From the NCBI GenBank assembly GCA_035645145.1, contig DASQNC010000045.1, forward strand, positions 1-56,752: a DNA stretch of 56,752 nucleotides. The letters run 5' to 3'. Positions within the stretch are counted from its first letter, which is position 1; each line of letters opens with the position of its first letter. A program made the translations under genes and the position numbers. Shown here piece by piece: positions 15,806-25,061 of the stretch. The notes under the pieces are model-generated. The model saw only the letters and a program-made list of their open reading frames with translations. It had not been told where the DNA came from and did no database searches. The stretch comes from Azospirillaceae bacterium. GTDB lineage: Bacteria > Pseudomonadota > Alphaproteobacteria > Azospirillales > Azospirillaceae.

Positions 15806-17248
15806 CTAAAAGGCGTTCGGGTCGTTGAACAGCATGCGCACGGTCCGGAATATGATCTTCACGTCCAGCCACAACGACCAGTTCTCGATGTAGTCCAGAT
15901 CGTAGGCCACGCGGCGCTCGGCCTTTTCCATGCTGTCCACCTCGCCGCGCATCCCGTTGACCTGCGCCCAGCCGGTGATGCCGGGCCGCACACGATGGCG
16001 GGCGAAATAGCCGGCCACCGCCTGATCATACAGCCGCCCTTCCACACGCATGGCGATGGCATGGGCCCGGGGCCCGACGATCGACATCTCCCCGCGCAAC
16101 ACATTGATGAGCTGCGGCAGCTCGTCGATCGACAGCCGGCGCAGGTGGCGGCCGATCCGGGTCACGCGGGGGTCGTTGCGCACCGTGCGCTGCGCCCCGC
16201 TCAGGTCGCCCTGGTCCACATGCATGGTGCGGAACTTCAGGACGTTGATCGGACGGTTGTTGAAACCATAGCGCGGCTGTTTGAAGAGCACCGGCCCGCG
16301 GCTGTCGATCTTGATGGCCAGGGCAATCAAGGCCAGCACGGGCGACAGCGCGACCAGGGCCAAGCCCGCGACCACGACATCCTCCACCCGCTTCAGCCGG
16401 CCGCCGATCCCGCTCAGCGGACGCCGGAACAGGACGAGGGGCGGCGGCGCGGGGAACGCGCCGCGCGCGTCGGTGGGGTCCACGACGGTGGCAACCCGCA
16501 CATCCACGGGCAACGCGCGCGCAGCATCCACCAGTGTCAACAGCCGGGCCATGGAGACGCGGGGCGAAGCCGCCACGATCACCTCGTCCACCGGATCGTC
16601 GCGCAGCCGGGCCACAAGGTCGTCCAGCCCGCCAAGCACTGGCGTACCCAGGGACGGATCCTGCATCGGTTTGCCGTCGACGAAGGCCCCCGCGATCTCG
16701 ACCGGCTCGCGGCCGAACCGGAGATCGCGCAGACACCGCTCGATATCGCGGGCGGTGCCGAGGACAACGGCACGACGGGCAGCCGTCCGGCGTCCGGCGA
16801 GGCGGGCCGACGCGTCGCTGACGACCAACTGGCCGACGGCGATCAGCGCGAGCGCCCACATCACGGCACCCATCGATACCTCGGATGGGCGTGCGTCGAC
16901 GGCGCTCGCAAGGGCGGAGATCGCCGTGCCGATGGCAAAGGTGAACGCAAATCCACGCACGGTCCCGGCTTCCCGGTCGAGCCAACCGAGGCGGACCAGC
17001 CGGCAATGCAGCGCGGTGGCGATCGTGGTCGCGGCACTCAACAGGAGTGTCAGCAGAATCTCGGACGAGATGTGCGGGAACCGCGGCAGAACAAAAGGCG
17101 CGGCGCTGATCCAGGTGGCAGCGCACAGGCCGCTCAAGCCGACATGGAGAATGCGGAGCGAGACCGAAACCGGTCGAATTCGGAGACGGGATCCCTGCGC
17201 CACGGTGGTCGCAATGGACGCGGGATCTTCCGTGAAAGCCGTGCTCAT
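15806..17248 (-). CDS. Undecaprenyl-phosphate sugar phosphotransferase (polyprenyl glycosylphosphotransferase)
   Basis: A 480-residue inner-membrane enzyme that starts each exopolysaccharide repeat unit by moving a sugar-1-phosphate to undecaprenyl phosphate. About five membrane helices fill the first 140 residues; a nucleotide-fold middle follows (VVLGTARDIERCL); the C-terminal 190 residues are the PNPT catalytic domain with IDSRGPVLFKQ, LKFRTMHVD, LSIDELPQLINVLRGEMS, VRPGITGWAQVNG and DLDYIENWSLWLD. This is the WcaJ/WbaP class. ATG at 17248 has AGG eight bases upstream; a GTG at 17254 is less likely. The sugar cannot be read from sequence. Confidence 0.9.
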   Translation of the reverse strand: MSTAFTEDPASIATTVAQGSRLRIRPVSVSLRILHVGLSGLCAATWISAAPFVLPRFPHISSEILLTLLLSAATTIATALHCRLVRLGWLDREAGTVRGFAFTFAIGTAISALASAVDARPSEVSMGAVMWALALIAVGQLVVSDASARLAGRRTAARRAVVLGTARDIERCLRDLRFGREPVEIAGAFVDGKPMQDPSLGTPVLGGLDDLVARLRDDPVDEVIVAASPRVSMARLLTLVDAARALPVDVRVATVVDPTDARGAFPAPPPLVLFRRPLSGIGGRLKRVEDVVVAGLALVALSPVLALIALAIKIDSRGPVLFKQPRYGFNNRPINVLKFRTMHVDQGDLSGAQRTVRNDPRVTRIGRHLRRLSIDELPQLINVLRGEMSIVGPRAHAIAMRVEGRLYDQAVAGYFARHRVRPGITGWAQVNGMRGEVDSMEKAERRVAYDLDYIENWSLWLDVKIIFRTVRMLFNDPNAF

Positions 17249-17919
17249 GCCCACTGCCTAGCATCGGAGAGGTGACGGCAAGGTCCACGAATGCCCGCCC
17301 TCTGCACAAGCCGAGCAATTGAATCAACTCAGCGGCGCAACTTCTGCGCTTTTGGAATGACGCTCAATCATTCCCCTCGCGTCGTCGGCAACCCGACGTG
17401 GTGAGGATTGCACCAGATAACCAGTTCTAAAGTTGAGTCCAACGGAATTCGCCGCATTCGGGGCACATCAGCCACGTTTCCAGACGGTGACTTCTGAACC
17501 GATGCTGTAACGCCGGCCGGATCACATTCCAGAAGCGCTTACCACCAGCCCAACCATGGCGCAGTGGGCGTATGCGTCCGCGCATACCATCACCGATGCG
17601 CCACCACCCCGGCCTCGGCCATTCGGCGCATCAAACCGGACGGGATAATCCGGGAATTTCCAGATCCTAGCGGAACAGCGCCATCAACGTTCAAGTAACC
17701 CCTCTGCCGGGTAAAAGACAAAGCGGACGCGGCAGCCCGGCAGAGCCTTTGCCGGAAACAACCGCATCATACAAGTTCCTCGTTGTGCGCACGAGGCGAC
17801 GAACCATCACGGGCCGCGGCTATTCGATCCGCCACTTCGTCTTGTGACGTTACTTCTGCGTTCGAATAATTCCGCCATTCCCATGGTCGCTCGCATCCGC
17901 CCGACGAAAACGGATATCC
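17249..17919. other. 671-bp divergent region with inverted repeats
   Basis: No gene seen. It separates the phosphotransferase from the GT26 gene. It contains an inverted repeat GTATGCG-N4-CGCATAC (17570-17587), a 10-bp inverted repeat CTCTGCCGGG/CCCGGCAGAG with 24 bases between (17702-17745), and CCTCGT/ACGAGG (17778-17796). These could be regulator sites or a structured leader for the gene at 17920. No convincing promoter hexamers. Confidence 0.4.
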
Positions 17920-18708
17920 ATGAAGCGCCTGATCTCCTACGCCCCCGCCTATCGGGCGGCACTCTCGTCGGTTACGGTGTTCGACGGGTACGAAGAGGTG
18001 CAGCGGCGAATCGCATCAGACGCCTCCGCTGGCCCGATCATCGTCTCGTTCATCAATGCCCATGGCTTGAACCTGTTCTTCAAGGACGCCGGGTTCCGGG
18101 AGGCAATCCAGGGCTCCCGGCTGATTCTGCGCGACGGCAGCGGCATGAAGATCGCCATGCGGCTGTCCCGCATGGCGCCTGGGGCGAATCTCAACGGCAC
18201 CGACTTCATCCCCTGGTACCTGCGGAACAACCGCGGAAAACGGGTGGCCGTCTTCGGGGCGGAGCGCCCCTACCTTGAGGCGGCTGTGCGGCGCCTCAAG
18301 GCCGACGGCGTCGATATCGCCGCCCATCTGGACGGCTTTCAAAGCGACGCGGCGTACCTGGACGAAGTCGCCCGCACGAAGCCCGACATCCTTCTCCTCG
18401 CGATGGGAATGCCCAAGCAGGAGAAGCTTGCGGCTCGCCTCGCCCGCGCGGCCGAACATCCGATGGTGATCCTCAACGGCGGTGCCATCGTGGACTTCCT
18501 TGCCGGCAAGTTCCCGCGTGCCCCCTCTTGGATGCGTCGGACGGGAATCGAGTGGCTGTTCCGCTTCGCCCAGGAACCCCAGCGCCTGTTCGGCCGGTAT
18601 GTCATCGGCAATGCGGTTTTCGTGTGCCGTGCACTAACGATGGCCGCAATCGAACGGCTGCCGCTCAAAGATACCGCCCCCATGGGGGTGGACAAATCTG
18701 CGGCTTGA
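17920..18708 (+). CDS. WecG/TagA/CpsF family (GT26) glycosyltransferase
   Basis: A 262-residue transferase that would add the second sugar to the lipid-linked unit started by the phosphotransferase next to it. Family marks are the LRDGSGM motif near residue 69 (usual site of the catalytic Asp), NGTDFIPW near 91, AMGMPKQEK near 161, and the C-terminal WMRRTGIEWLFRFAQEP and RLFGRYVIGN. Length is normal. It is a peripheral membrane enzyme; WecG-type relatives transfer N-acetylmannosaminuronate or a related sugar, but here the donor is unknown. Confidence 0.85.
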   Translation: MKRLISYAPAYRAALSSVTVFDGYEEVQRRIASDASAGPIIVSFINAHGLNLFFKDAGFREAIQGSRLILRDGSGMKIAMRLSRMAPGANLNGTDFIPWYLRNNRGKRVAVFGAERPYLEAAVRRLKADGVDIAAHLDGFQSDAAYLDEVARTKPDILLLAMGMPKQEKLAARLARAAEHPMVILNGGAIVDFLAGKFPRAPSWMRRTGIEWLFRFAQEPQRLFGRYVIGNAVFVCRALTMAAIERLPLKDTAPMGVDKSAA

Positions 18709-18714
18709 CCGATC

Positions 18715-18744
18715 CCCGGCCCGCCCTCAGCGGATCGGGCCGGG
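18715..18744 (+). terminator. Hairpin after GT26 gene
   Basis: Nine-bp stem CCCGGCCCG/CGGGCCGGG with a 12-base loop, six bases after the stop codon. No T-run. The remaining 390 bases up to 19137 hold no gene; the leader ends with AGGAAGGA before the next ATG. Confidence 0.45.
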
Positions 18745-19137
18745 CAACAGCCCCTCGCCGTTCGCACCGGCGGAGCGGTGCCATCCCGCGAGGCATCCAT
18801 GGGCCATGCGGGACGCGGATTGTCTGGCCGCGCACGAAAGCTGCGGTGCCACATGAGCACGTCCTGCGGATGCTGGGCTCAATCGGCGCCCACTCCTTCG
18901 ATCATGTAAAATTCGCAAGACGCTCATTCAGTCCGTGTAATTTCGAATACACCGGATTGAAGCGGATCGGCACCCAGCAGTAGAACGGAGCATCTTGGAA
19001 GGCATGTACGCAGAACGCCCGGCACAACCATGCAGGCACTAGCGAAAGAGTGTCACAACTTTGCTCGCAGATAGGGGTAATCCGAATGGGTATGTTTCTC
19101 TGCAGGGTAGAGATCATTCACAGGAAGGACAACTCCC

Positions 19138-22100
19138 ATGACGACGAGCGGTATCGGACTGCAAATCCGCGAGAGCTGGCGTGATGGCTTTGTCGGAATC
19201 ATGGAAGTTCCGACCAGCAAGGCCCTGAACGGCTGGCGGATGACTTTCGAATTTCCGCACCCGATCACGCAGATCTGGGGGGCGAAGATCGTCAAGAAGG
19301 TCGGCAACCTGTACGAGATCGAAGGCGTCGACTATACGAGCAAGGTCGCGGCCGGCGGCAGCTTCAAGTTCGGATTCGTGGCATCCGAAAACGGTGTTGT
19401 GTCCACGCCCGGGAGCTGGACGCTGAACGGCACGACCTACACCGCGCCTGCCAAGCAGATGCCCGCGCTTTCGGTGAGCGACGTCTCGCTCACCGAAGGC
19501 CATGCCGGGACGCAAATGGCGACCTTCACCGTCAAGCTGTCGGCGGCCAGCGCCAGCACCGTCACCGTTAATCTGGCCACCGAGAACGGCACCGCCGTTG
19601 CCGGCAGCGATTATGATGCCCGCACCGGCACTTTGAGCTTCGCCCCGGGCGAAACGGTCAAGACGTTCACCGTCCCGGTGCGCGGCGACACGCTCAACGA
19701 GGCCAACGAGACCTTCAAGCTGCTGCTCAAGGCCGCGACCAACGCCACCATCCTCGACCACGAAGGTGTGGCAACGATCCTGAACGACGAGAGCGTCGCC
19801 ACCCCGGTCCCGCCCGCGATTGCCGTTTCGGACGTGTCGGTGGTCGAGGGCGCGTCAGGCACCCGCCAGGCGCTGTTCACGGTGCGCCTGGACAAGGCGG
19901 CCACCGGCCCGGTCACCGTCGCCTACGCCACCCAGGACGGCACCGCGCTGGCCGGTTCGGACTACCAAGCCGCGACAGGCAGTCTGACCTTTGCCGCCGG
20001 CGAGACCAGCAAGACCGTCGCCATCAACATCCTCGGCGACACGGCCGTCGAAACCGACGAGACGTTCAGCCTGGTTCTCAGCGCACCCGCCGGCGCCACC
20101 CTGGCCGATGCCACGGGTGTGGCCACGATCCAGAACGACGACACGGCGCCCATCCCGGTGGCGCCTGCGCTCTCGGTTTCGGACGTGTTGGTGGTCGAGG
20201 GCGCGTCGGGCACCCGCCAGGCCGTCTTTACCGTGCGGTTGGACAAGGCCGCCACCGGCCCGGTCACCGTCGCCTATGCCACCCAGGACGGCACGGCACA
20301 GGCCGGCACGGACTACCACGCGCTGGGGGGCCAGCTGACCTTCGCCGCCGGCGAGACCAGCAAGACCGTGGCCGTCAACATCCTCGGCGACACGGCCGTG
20401 GAGACGGATGAAACGTTCAACCTGATCCTCAGCGCCGCCAACGGCGCCACCATTGCCGACGCCACCGGTGTGGCCACGATCCAAAACGACGACACGGCGC
20501 CCACCCCGGTGGCACCGGCCCTTTCGGTTTCGGACGTCACGGTCGCCGAAGGCGCATCGGGCACCCGCCAGGCGGTCTTCACCGTGCGCCTGGACAAGGC
20601 CGCCACCGGACCGGTGACCGTTTCCTACGCCACCCAGAACGGCACCGCGACGGCGGGTTCGGATTACCAGGCCGCAATGGGCAATCTGACCTTTGCCGCC
20701 GGCGAGACCAGCAAGACCGTCGCCGTCAACATCTTCGGCGACACGGCGGTGGAAGCGAACGAGACGTTCAACCTGAACCTCAGCGCGGCGACCGGTGCCA
20801 CCATCGCCGACGCCCTGGGCGTGGGCACGATCCAGAACGACGACTCCGCGTCCGGCGGCGGGACCGGCATCGGTCACAACTGGGGCAAGCTCGATCCGCT
20901 GATGTACCGCGGCAGCGCCTATCCCGGCCGGGATTTCGCCACCGGCCTGCCGACCAGCGGCAGCACCATCATCAAGGTCAACCCCGGGACATCGGTCCCC
21001 CAGCTTCAGGAAATCATCCGGACCGCGCCGAAGGACGCGATCGTCGAGTTGCAGGCGGGAACGCACGTCTTCGACCAGACGCTGCTCATCCGCCGGGGCG
21101 ACATCACGGTCCGCGGCGTCGGTCAGGACAAGACCGTCATCAAGGCGTCCTTCTCCAGCGAGGGCGACGACATCATCCAGGTCCGGGCCCCCTGGAGCCT
21201 GGACGAGTACGGGATGATCGACGACCGGGAGTCGACGGCCGTCACCACGCTCGGCCGTGCGGCCGGCAAGGACGCGTCGGTCGTGAAGCTCGCATCGACC
21301 GCCAACGTCAGGGTCGGCGACTTCATGGAGGTGATGATCCCCAAACCCATCGAGATCAACCACGACAACTATCTGGGATCGATGGGCGAGATCGCCTGGG
21401 TCGACCATACCACCGGTGAGGTCGGCCTGAAGCACAAGCTCGGCTGGTCGGCCCCCGTCGGCGCCAAGGTCCGGACCGTCGACCTCCTCGACAACGTCCG
21501 TATGGGCGACTTCACCATCGACTACGGCACGCCCAAGAACGCCGTCGACAAGACGCGGTACCAGAACCACAACTTCGAATACATTCCGGGCACCGACGGC
21601 AACGGCTACAATGCCATCTACATGAATGGCGTGCACGAAGCCGGCCTTTACAACATCACGGTCAAGAACGCGGGTTCCAACGCGTTCAAGTTCACGACCG
21701 CGCTGGAGGTGGACGCCAACAACCTGACTGTCGACGGCGCCCAGAACATCGGGGCGGGTGGCAACGGCTACGGCGTCTGGTACTTCCGCACGTACTACAG
21801 CGACTTCCAGAACCTGACGTTCCAGAACGCCATCCGGCACGGCATTGTCGCCGGCGCCCCCGGAGCCAACGGGTTCAACAACTTCCACGTCAAGTATTCG
21901 GACACCAACGTGGACTTCCACGGCGGGCCGGACTACGCGAACATCTACTACGTGGAGAAGATGGCCCTGGTCCCGAAGGTGGACTACAACCACCCGGCCA
22001 TCGACTACAAGAACCCGATCACCGAATACCAGAACACCGTCCGCTTCGACAGCGTGCAGGCGGCGATGTCGACGGGCCCCGGCTACCCGAGCGGTGCCAA

Positions 22101-22488
22101 GGTCCGCCCGGACAAGATCGTCCTGTCGGACAATGGCGGCTACGTCGCCCCGGGCGGCGGCGGCGATCAGGTGTGGGGCGGCAAGGGCAACGACCACTTC
22201 TACCTGTACGGCCCCTTCGGCCAGACCAAGATCCATATCGGTTCGGCCGGCGGGCGCGATGTGCTGGAGGGCTTCAACAAGAACCTGCCCAACCAGTACC
22301 ACACCGACCTGCTGCACATTCAGGCCAACGTGAACGGCAGCGGCATCAACACGGTGTCCGACCTGCTGGCGCGTGCGAAAAGCGACGGCCAAGGGAACAC
22401 GGTGATCGACCTGGGCGGCGAAAACAGCGTCACCCTGCTCGACATCGACCCCGGCTCCCTCGTCGCAAGCCACTTCACGGTCTACTAA
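19138..22488 (+). CDS. Secreted modular protein: CBM2-like, four Calx-beta, beta-helix, RTX-like C-terminus
   Basis: A 1116-residue protein with no N-terminal signal peptide. Residues 1-105 resemble a family 2 carbohydrate-binding module (ESWRDGFVGIMEV, NGWRMTFEF, GGSFKFGFVAS). Four Calx-beta domains start near 110, 227, 344 and 461; three of them are near-identical 117-residue repeats. About 590-1000 looks like a right-handed parallel beta-helix (repeated Asn-rich NxTVxxA turns; ITVRGVGQDKTVI), as in pectate lyases and alginate epimerases. The end has one RTX-type nonapeptide (GGKGNDHFY) and a final VASHFTVY-like tail typical of type I secretion. It sits between polymer-assembly genes, so it may cut, epimerise or anchor the polymer. 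Catalysis is unproven; no T1SS genes are in the window. Confidence 0.8.
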   Translation: MTTSGIGLQIRESWRDGFVGIMEVPTSKALNGWRMTFEFPHPITQIWGAKIVKKVGNLYEIEGVDYTSKVAAGGSFKFGFVASENGVVSTPGSWTLNGTTYTAPAKQMPALSVSDVSLTEGHAGTQMATFTVKLSAASASTVTVNLATENGTAVAGSDYDARTGTLSFAPGETVKTFTVPVRGDTLNEANETFKLLLKAATNATILDHEGVATILNDESVATPVPPAIAVSDVSVVEGASGTRQALFTVRLDKAATGPVTVAYATQDGTALAGSDYQAATGSLTFAAGETSKTVAINILGDTAVETDETFSLVLSAPAGATLADATGVATIQNDDTAPIPVAPALSVSDVLVVEGASGTRQAVFTVRLDKAATGPVTVAYATQDGTAQAGTDYHALGGQLTFAAGETSKTVAVNILGDTAVETDETFNLILSAANGATIADATGVATIQNDDTAPTPVAPALSVSDVTVAEGASGTRQAVFTVRLDKAATGPVTVSYATQNGTATAGSDYQAAMGNLTFAAGETSKTVAVNIFGDTAVEANETFNLNLSAATGATIADALGVGTIQNDDSASGGGTGIGHNWGKLDPLMYRGSAYPGRDFATGLPTSGSTIIKVNPGTSVPQLQEIIRTAPKDAIVELQAGTHVFDQTLLIRRGDITVRGVGQDKTVIKASFSSEGDDIIQVRAPWSLDEYGMIDDRESTAVTTLGRAAGKDASVVKLASTANVRVGDFMEVMIPKPIEINHDNYLGSMGEIAWVDHTTGEVGLKHKLGWSAPVGAKVRTVDLLDNVRMGDFTIDYGTPKNAVDKTRYQNHNFEYIPGTDGNGYNAIYMNGVHEAGLYNITVKNAGSNAFKFTTALEVDANNLTVDGAQNIGAGGNGYGVWYFRTYYSDFQNLTFQNAIRHGIVAGAPGANGFNNFHVKYSDTNVDFHGGPDYANIYYVEKMALVPKVDYNHPAIDYKNPITEYQNTVRFDSVQAAMSTGPGYPSGAKVRPDKIVLSDNGGYVAPGGGGDQVWGGKGNDHFYLYGPFGQTKIHIGSAGGRDVLEGFNKNLPNQYHTDLLHIQANVNGSGINTVSDLLARAKSDGQGNTVIDLGGENSVTLLDIDPGSLVASHFTVY
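19816..20868 (+). repeat. Three 351-bp tandem repeats encoding Calx-beta domains
   Basis: Units start at 19816, 20167 and 20518, exactly 351 bp apart, and share most bases, including long identical runs (for instance around the codons for GETSKTV). An older, more divergent unit precedes them at 19465. Their similarity suggests recent duplication or gene conversion; unit number may vary between strains. Confidence 0.85.
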
Positions 22489-22502
22489 CCGGAGAATGCC
22501 AA

Positions 22503-22550
22503 GGCGGCGCAGGGCGCGGGGGCCGAAAGGACTCCACGCCCTGCGCCGCC
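22503..22550 (+). terminator. Strong hairpin after the modular protein gene
   Basis: A 14-bp stem (GGCGGCGCAGGGCG with CGCCCTGCGCCGCC) closes a 20-base loop, 15 bases after the stop. No T-run, so it may act with Rho or protect the mRNA end. Confidence 0.55.
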
Positions 22551-22722
22551 GACGCGCGTCTGCCGCATGACCGCCCCGCCAAGTGCAAGGCGTCCCTGGC
22601 GCAAGATGTGGATCCGGGGCCGACCACACGCGTAGGGTTGCCAAAGTGGTGCTAGTGCCTCTAGCCAATCGCCGCCCGATGCGGCTGGGCGTAGACTGCG
22701 GGTGGACATTGAGGGACGGCCC

Positions 22723-23799
22723 ATGTCGCAATCCTTTGCCCACCGTATCATCGTCTGGAACTGGCAGGAACGCCGCTTCCAGGACGTCGGCACCATGGCC
22801 GAGTTCGAAGCGGTTCTGCGCAACCGCTACATCCGGTCCACGCTGAAGCTCGTCGACGATCTCACCACGGGCAGCGACCATGTCTTCCTGGTCGTTTCGT
22901 CCGTCGTGAAGGAGTTGCCGGTCCACGGGCCGAACGTCGTGGTCTTCCTGCTCGACGACGAGCAGTTCGAGGTCCCCCGCTATGCCCACCGGGTCGGCGC
23001 GATCTTCAAATGCTTCGGCGAAAAACCCTATCTCGACCGGCGCTTGCGCATGGACGGGCTCCAGGCCCTGATTTTGGCCCGCTACCTGCGCTGCTGGGGA
23101 CGCTGGGCGGCATCCAGCGTCGCCGCGTGGCGTGCGGGGGATGGCGCACGCGCGCCCATCCATCCGATCCCGATCGGCTATGACGACCAAGTGGACCTGG
23201 ATCCACCGCCGATCCTGACCCGCGACTTCGATGTCGGTTTCGAAGGAAGTGTCGGCCATGCCGGCACGGGTGGCGGGCTGATCGCCAGCCTTGGCACGCC
23301 CAAGCAACGTTCGCGCGCGCAGATGGTGGAGGTCCTGACCGGCTACCTGGCGCAACGGCCGAACGTGAAGGCGAACCTGGTGACGGTGGCCACCTTCTGG
23401 GACAGCCGGAATGCCGGGCCGGTCGCCTATTCCCAACGCTTGGCGCAGACGAAAATCTGCCTGGTTCCGCGCGGCACCCTTTCGGAAACGGTGCGGTACT
23501 ACCAGGCCCTGCGGTACGGCTGCATCGCCATTGCCGAGCGCCAACCCGGCCATTGGTACCTGTCGGGCAGCCCCGCGGTCATCCTCGACGACTGGAAGGA
23601 TCTGCCCCGCACCCTGGACGCCCTCCTGGGGGATCCGCAGACCATGGAAGCGATGTCCAAGGCAGCGCTGGCGTGGTGGCGGGACCGGTGCGCAGAGGAA
23701 GCACTTGCCACTTACGTCGTCGAATGCCTCACGGGCTTCGAACCCTCACGGGTCCTGACGATGGACGCCCTGCCCCCCAAGGAGCCGGTGGCTGCCTGA
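22723..23799 (+). CDS. Exostosin-like (GT47-type) glycosyltransferase
   Basis: A 358-residue soluble protein. The C-terminal half has the exostosin pattern: QRSRAQMVEVLTG, YSQRLAQTKICLVPRG, ETVRYYQALRYGCIAI, and a region with PAVILDDWKDLPR. The N-terminal half is a Rossmann-like domain (NVVVFLLDDEQFEVP; HPIPIGYDD). Bacterial relatives are polysaccharide glycosyltransferases. The ATG at 22723 has GAGGGA six bases upstream; the GTG at 22702 lacks a site. The gene is followed by a very strong terminator. Confidence 0.7.
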   Translation: MSQSFAHRIIVWNWQERRFQDVGTMAEFEAVLRNRYIRSTLKLVDDLTTGSDHVFLVVSSVVKELPVHGPNVVVFLLDDEQFEVPRYAHRVGAIFKCFGEKPYLDRRLRMDGLQALILARYLRCWGRWAASSVAAWRAGDGARAPIHPIPIGYDDQVDLDPPPILTRDFDVGFEGSVGHAGTGGGLIASLGTPKQRSRAQMVEVLTGYLAQRPNVKANLVTVATFWDSRNAGPVAYSQRLAQTKICLVPRGTLSETVRYYQALRYGCIAIAERQPGHWYLSGSPAVILDDWKDLPRTLDALLGDPQTMEAMSKAALAWWRDRCAEEALATYVVECLTGFEPSRVLTMDALPPKEPVAA

Positions 23800-23809
23800 G
23801 CGGCGTGAC

Positions 23810-23838
23810 GGGCGGGGGAACTCCCCCGCCCTTTTTTT
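23810..23838. terminator. Rho-independent terminator
   Basis: Perfect 9-bp GC stem (GGGCGGGGG with CCCCCGCCC), 4-base loop and seven Ts. It ends the rightward exostosin-like gene; the T-run touches the stop codon of the converging gene at 23838-25061, so the hairpin may serve both directions. Confidence 0.9.
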
Positions 23839-25061
23839 CATGTCCAGGCGCGGTCGAACACCACCGCCCGCGGGGGCTCGGCAGGGGCGCGCGCCGCCAG
23901 CCGGGTGACGAGTTCCTGGTACGCGTCCACATAGCGGCCGGGCCCGAACCGCCCCTCGATCTCCGGCCATTGCCGCTCGATCGCAACCCGATAATCGTCC
24001 GCACGTTCGACGAGGGTGCACAATCCCGCGGCAATGGCGGGCACATCGCCGAGCGGCGCCCCGACGCCCACATCGAGCCCGTCGAGGTAGCCGTCGATGC
24101 CCGTCGCCAGCGAGTAGAGGACCGGCACACCCGACAAGAGAGCCTCGACATAGGCCATGCCGAACGTCTCGTTGGCACTCGGCAGGACGAAGGCCGCATA
24201 GGTGGACAGCCTGCGCATGACCTCCGCGTTTTCCAGGGTTCCGAGGAAACGCACGGCATCGCCCAGGCCCAGGCGGGCGACGATGGCCTCGATCTCGCCC
24301 ATGGCCTGCGGGTTTGACCAGCCGATCACATCCAGGCGCAGGCCCGGGTGCGTCCGGCGTGCCAAGGCGAGCCCATCCAGCAGCCAATGAAGCCCCTTTT
24401 TCCGGTAAAGGTTGAGGTCCATCACCGTGACCAGGGCCTGACGATCCCAAGCGTCCCGGTCCGGTGCGACCGGGTTTCGGGTGATGGGTTTCGACACGAA
24501 ATTGGGCAGCAGCGATTGATCCCGGACCCGCCCCGGATAGCGGGCGTCGATCCAGTCCTTGAACCAGGCGGAAACGTAGTAGATGGCGGCGGCATCGCCG
24601 ATCACCTGCCCGAAATACCGCCGCAGGCCGGGTTTGAAGCGGAAGAACTTGCTTTCGACCTCGCCGCGGACCGAGCAGACGTAAGGAATGCCCAGACGGC
24701 GCGCGATCATCCGCGCGGCCACGCCTTCGATCGTCAGCTTGTGCGCATGAATGACGTCGGGGCGGCGGCCGGAGCGGGCGATGAGGGACATCACGCGCTC
24801 CGCCAAGGCATGCATCGTCGGGCGATGCAGCAAGCCTCCCGGCGGTGCCCAATACCCCATGGCGACGAGCGTCTGGTTGTCCCGGGGTGGGAATTCGCGC
24901 AGGTAGCACTTGCGCGGGTCGGCCGTGCGCTTCAGCGACACGATGAGGTGGTCGCACGCATCGATACGGTCGATGAAGTTCTTGACCGCGTTGGTCGTAC
25001 GGTTGCGCACCGGGTCCGGATAATCGGCCGAAAGGTGCAGGACGAGAGGCCTCGGGTGCAT
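23838..25061 (-). CDS. Glycosyltransferase family 4
   Basis: A 407-residue GT-B enzyme. N-terminal domain LVLHLSADYPDPVRNRTTNA; the C-terminal donor-binding domain has VTVMDLNLYRKKGLHWLL (the Lys-rich RKK phosphate-binding element), VRFLGTLENAEVMRRL, and ANETFGMAYVEALLSGVPV, the EX7E motif of retaining GT4 enzymes. ATG 25061 has GGAGG about seven bases upstream and overlaps the stop of the gene before it by one base (TGATG). It adds one sugar of the repeat unit at the cytoplasmic face; the sugar is unknown. Confidence 0.85.
   Translation of the reverse strand: MHPRPLVLHLSADYPDPVRNRTTNAVKNFIDRIDACDHLIVSLKRTADPRKCYLREFPPRDNQTLVAMGYWAPPGGLLHRPTMHALAERVMSLIARSGRRPDVIHAHKLTIEGVAARMIARRLGIPYVCSVRGEVESKFFRFKPGLRRYFGQVIGDAAAIYYVSAWFKDWIDARYPGRVRDQSLLPNFVSKPITRNPVAPDRDAWDRQALVTVMDLNLYRKKGLHWLLDGLALARRTHPGLRLDVIGWSNPQAMGEIEAIVARLGLGDAVRFLGTLENAEVMRRLSTYAAFVLPSANETFGMAYVEALLSGVPVLYSLATGIDGYLDGLDVGVGAPLGDVPAIAAGLCTLVERADDYRVAIERQWPEIEGRFGPGRYVDAYQELVTRLAARAPAEPPRAVVFDRAWT

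Noticed and set aside
19051-19066. Sigma-54-like TGTCAC...TTGCTC before the modular protein gene
   Set aside because: The -24 GG is replaced by GT and the spacer is one base short, so it does not meet the consensus.
19855-23553. A 1232-codon open frame on the minus strand
   Set aside because: It is antisense to the Calx-beta/beta-helix gene and arises from high GC and the repeats; the plus-strand frame has clear domains.
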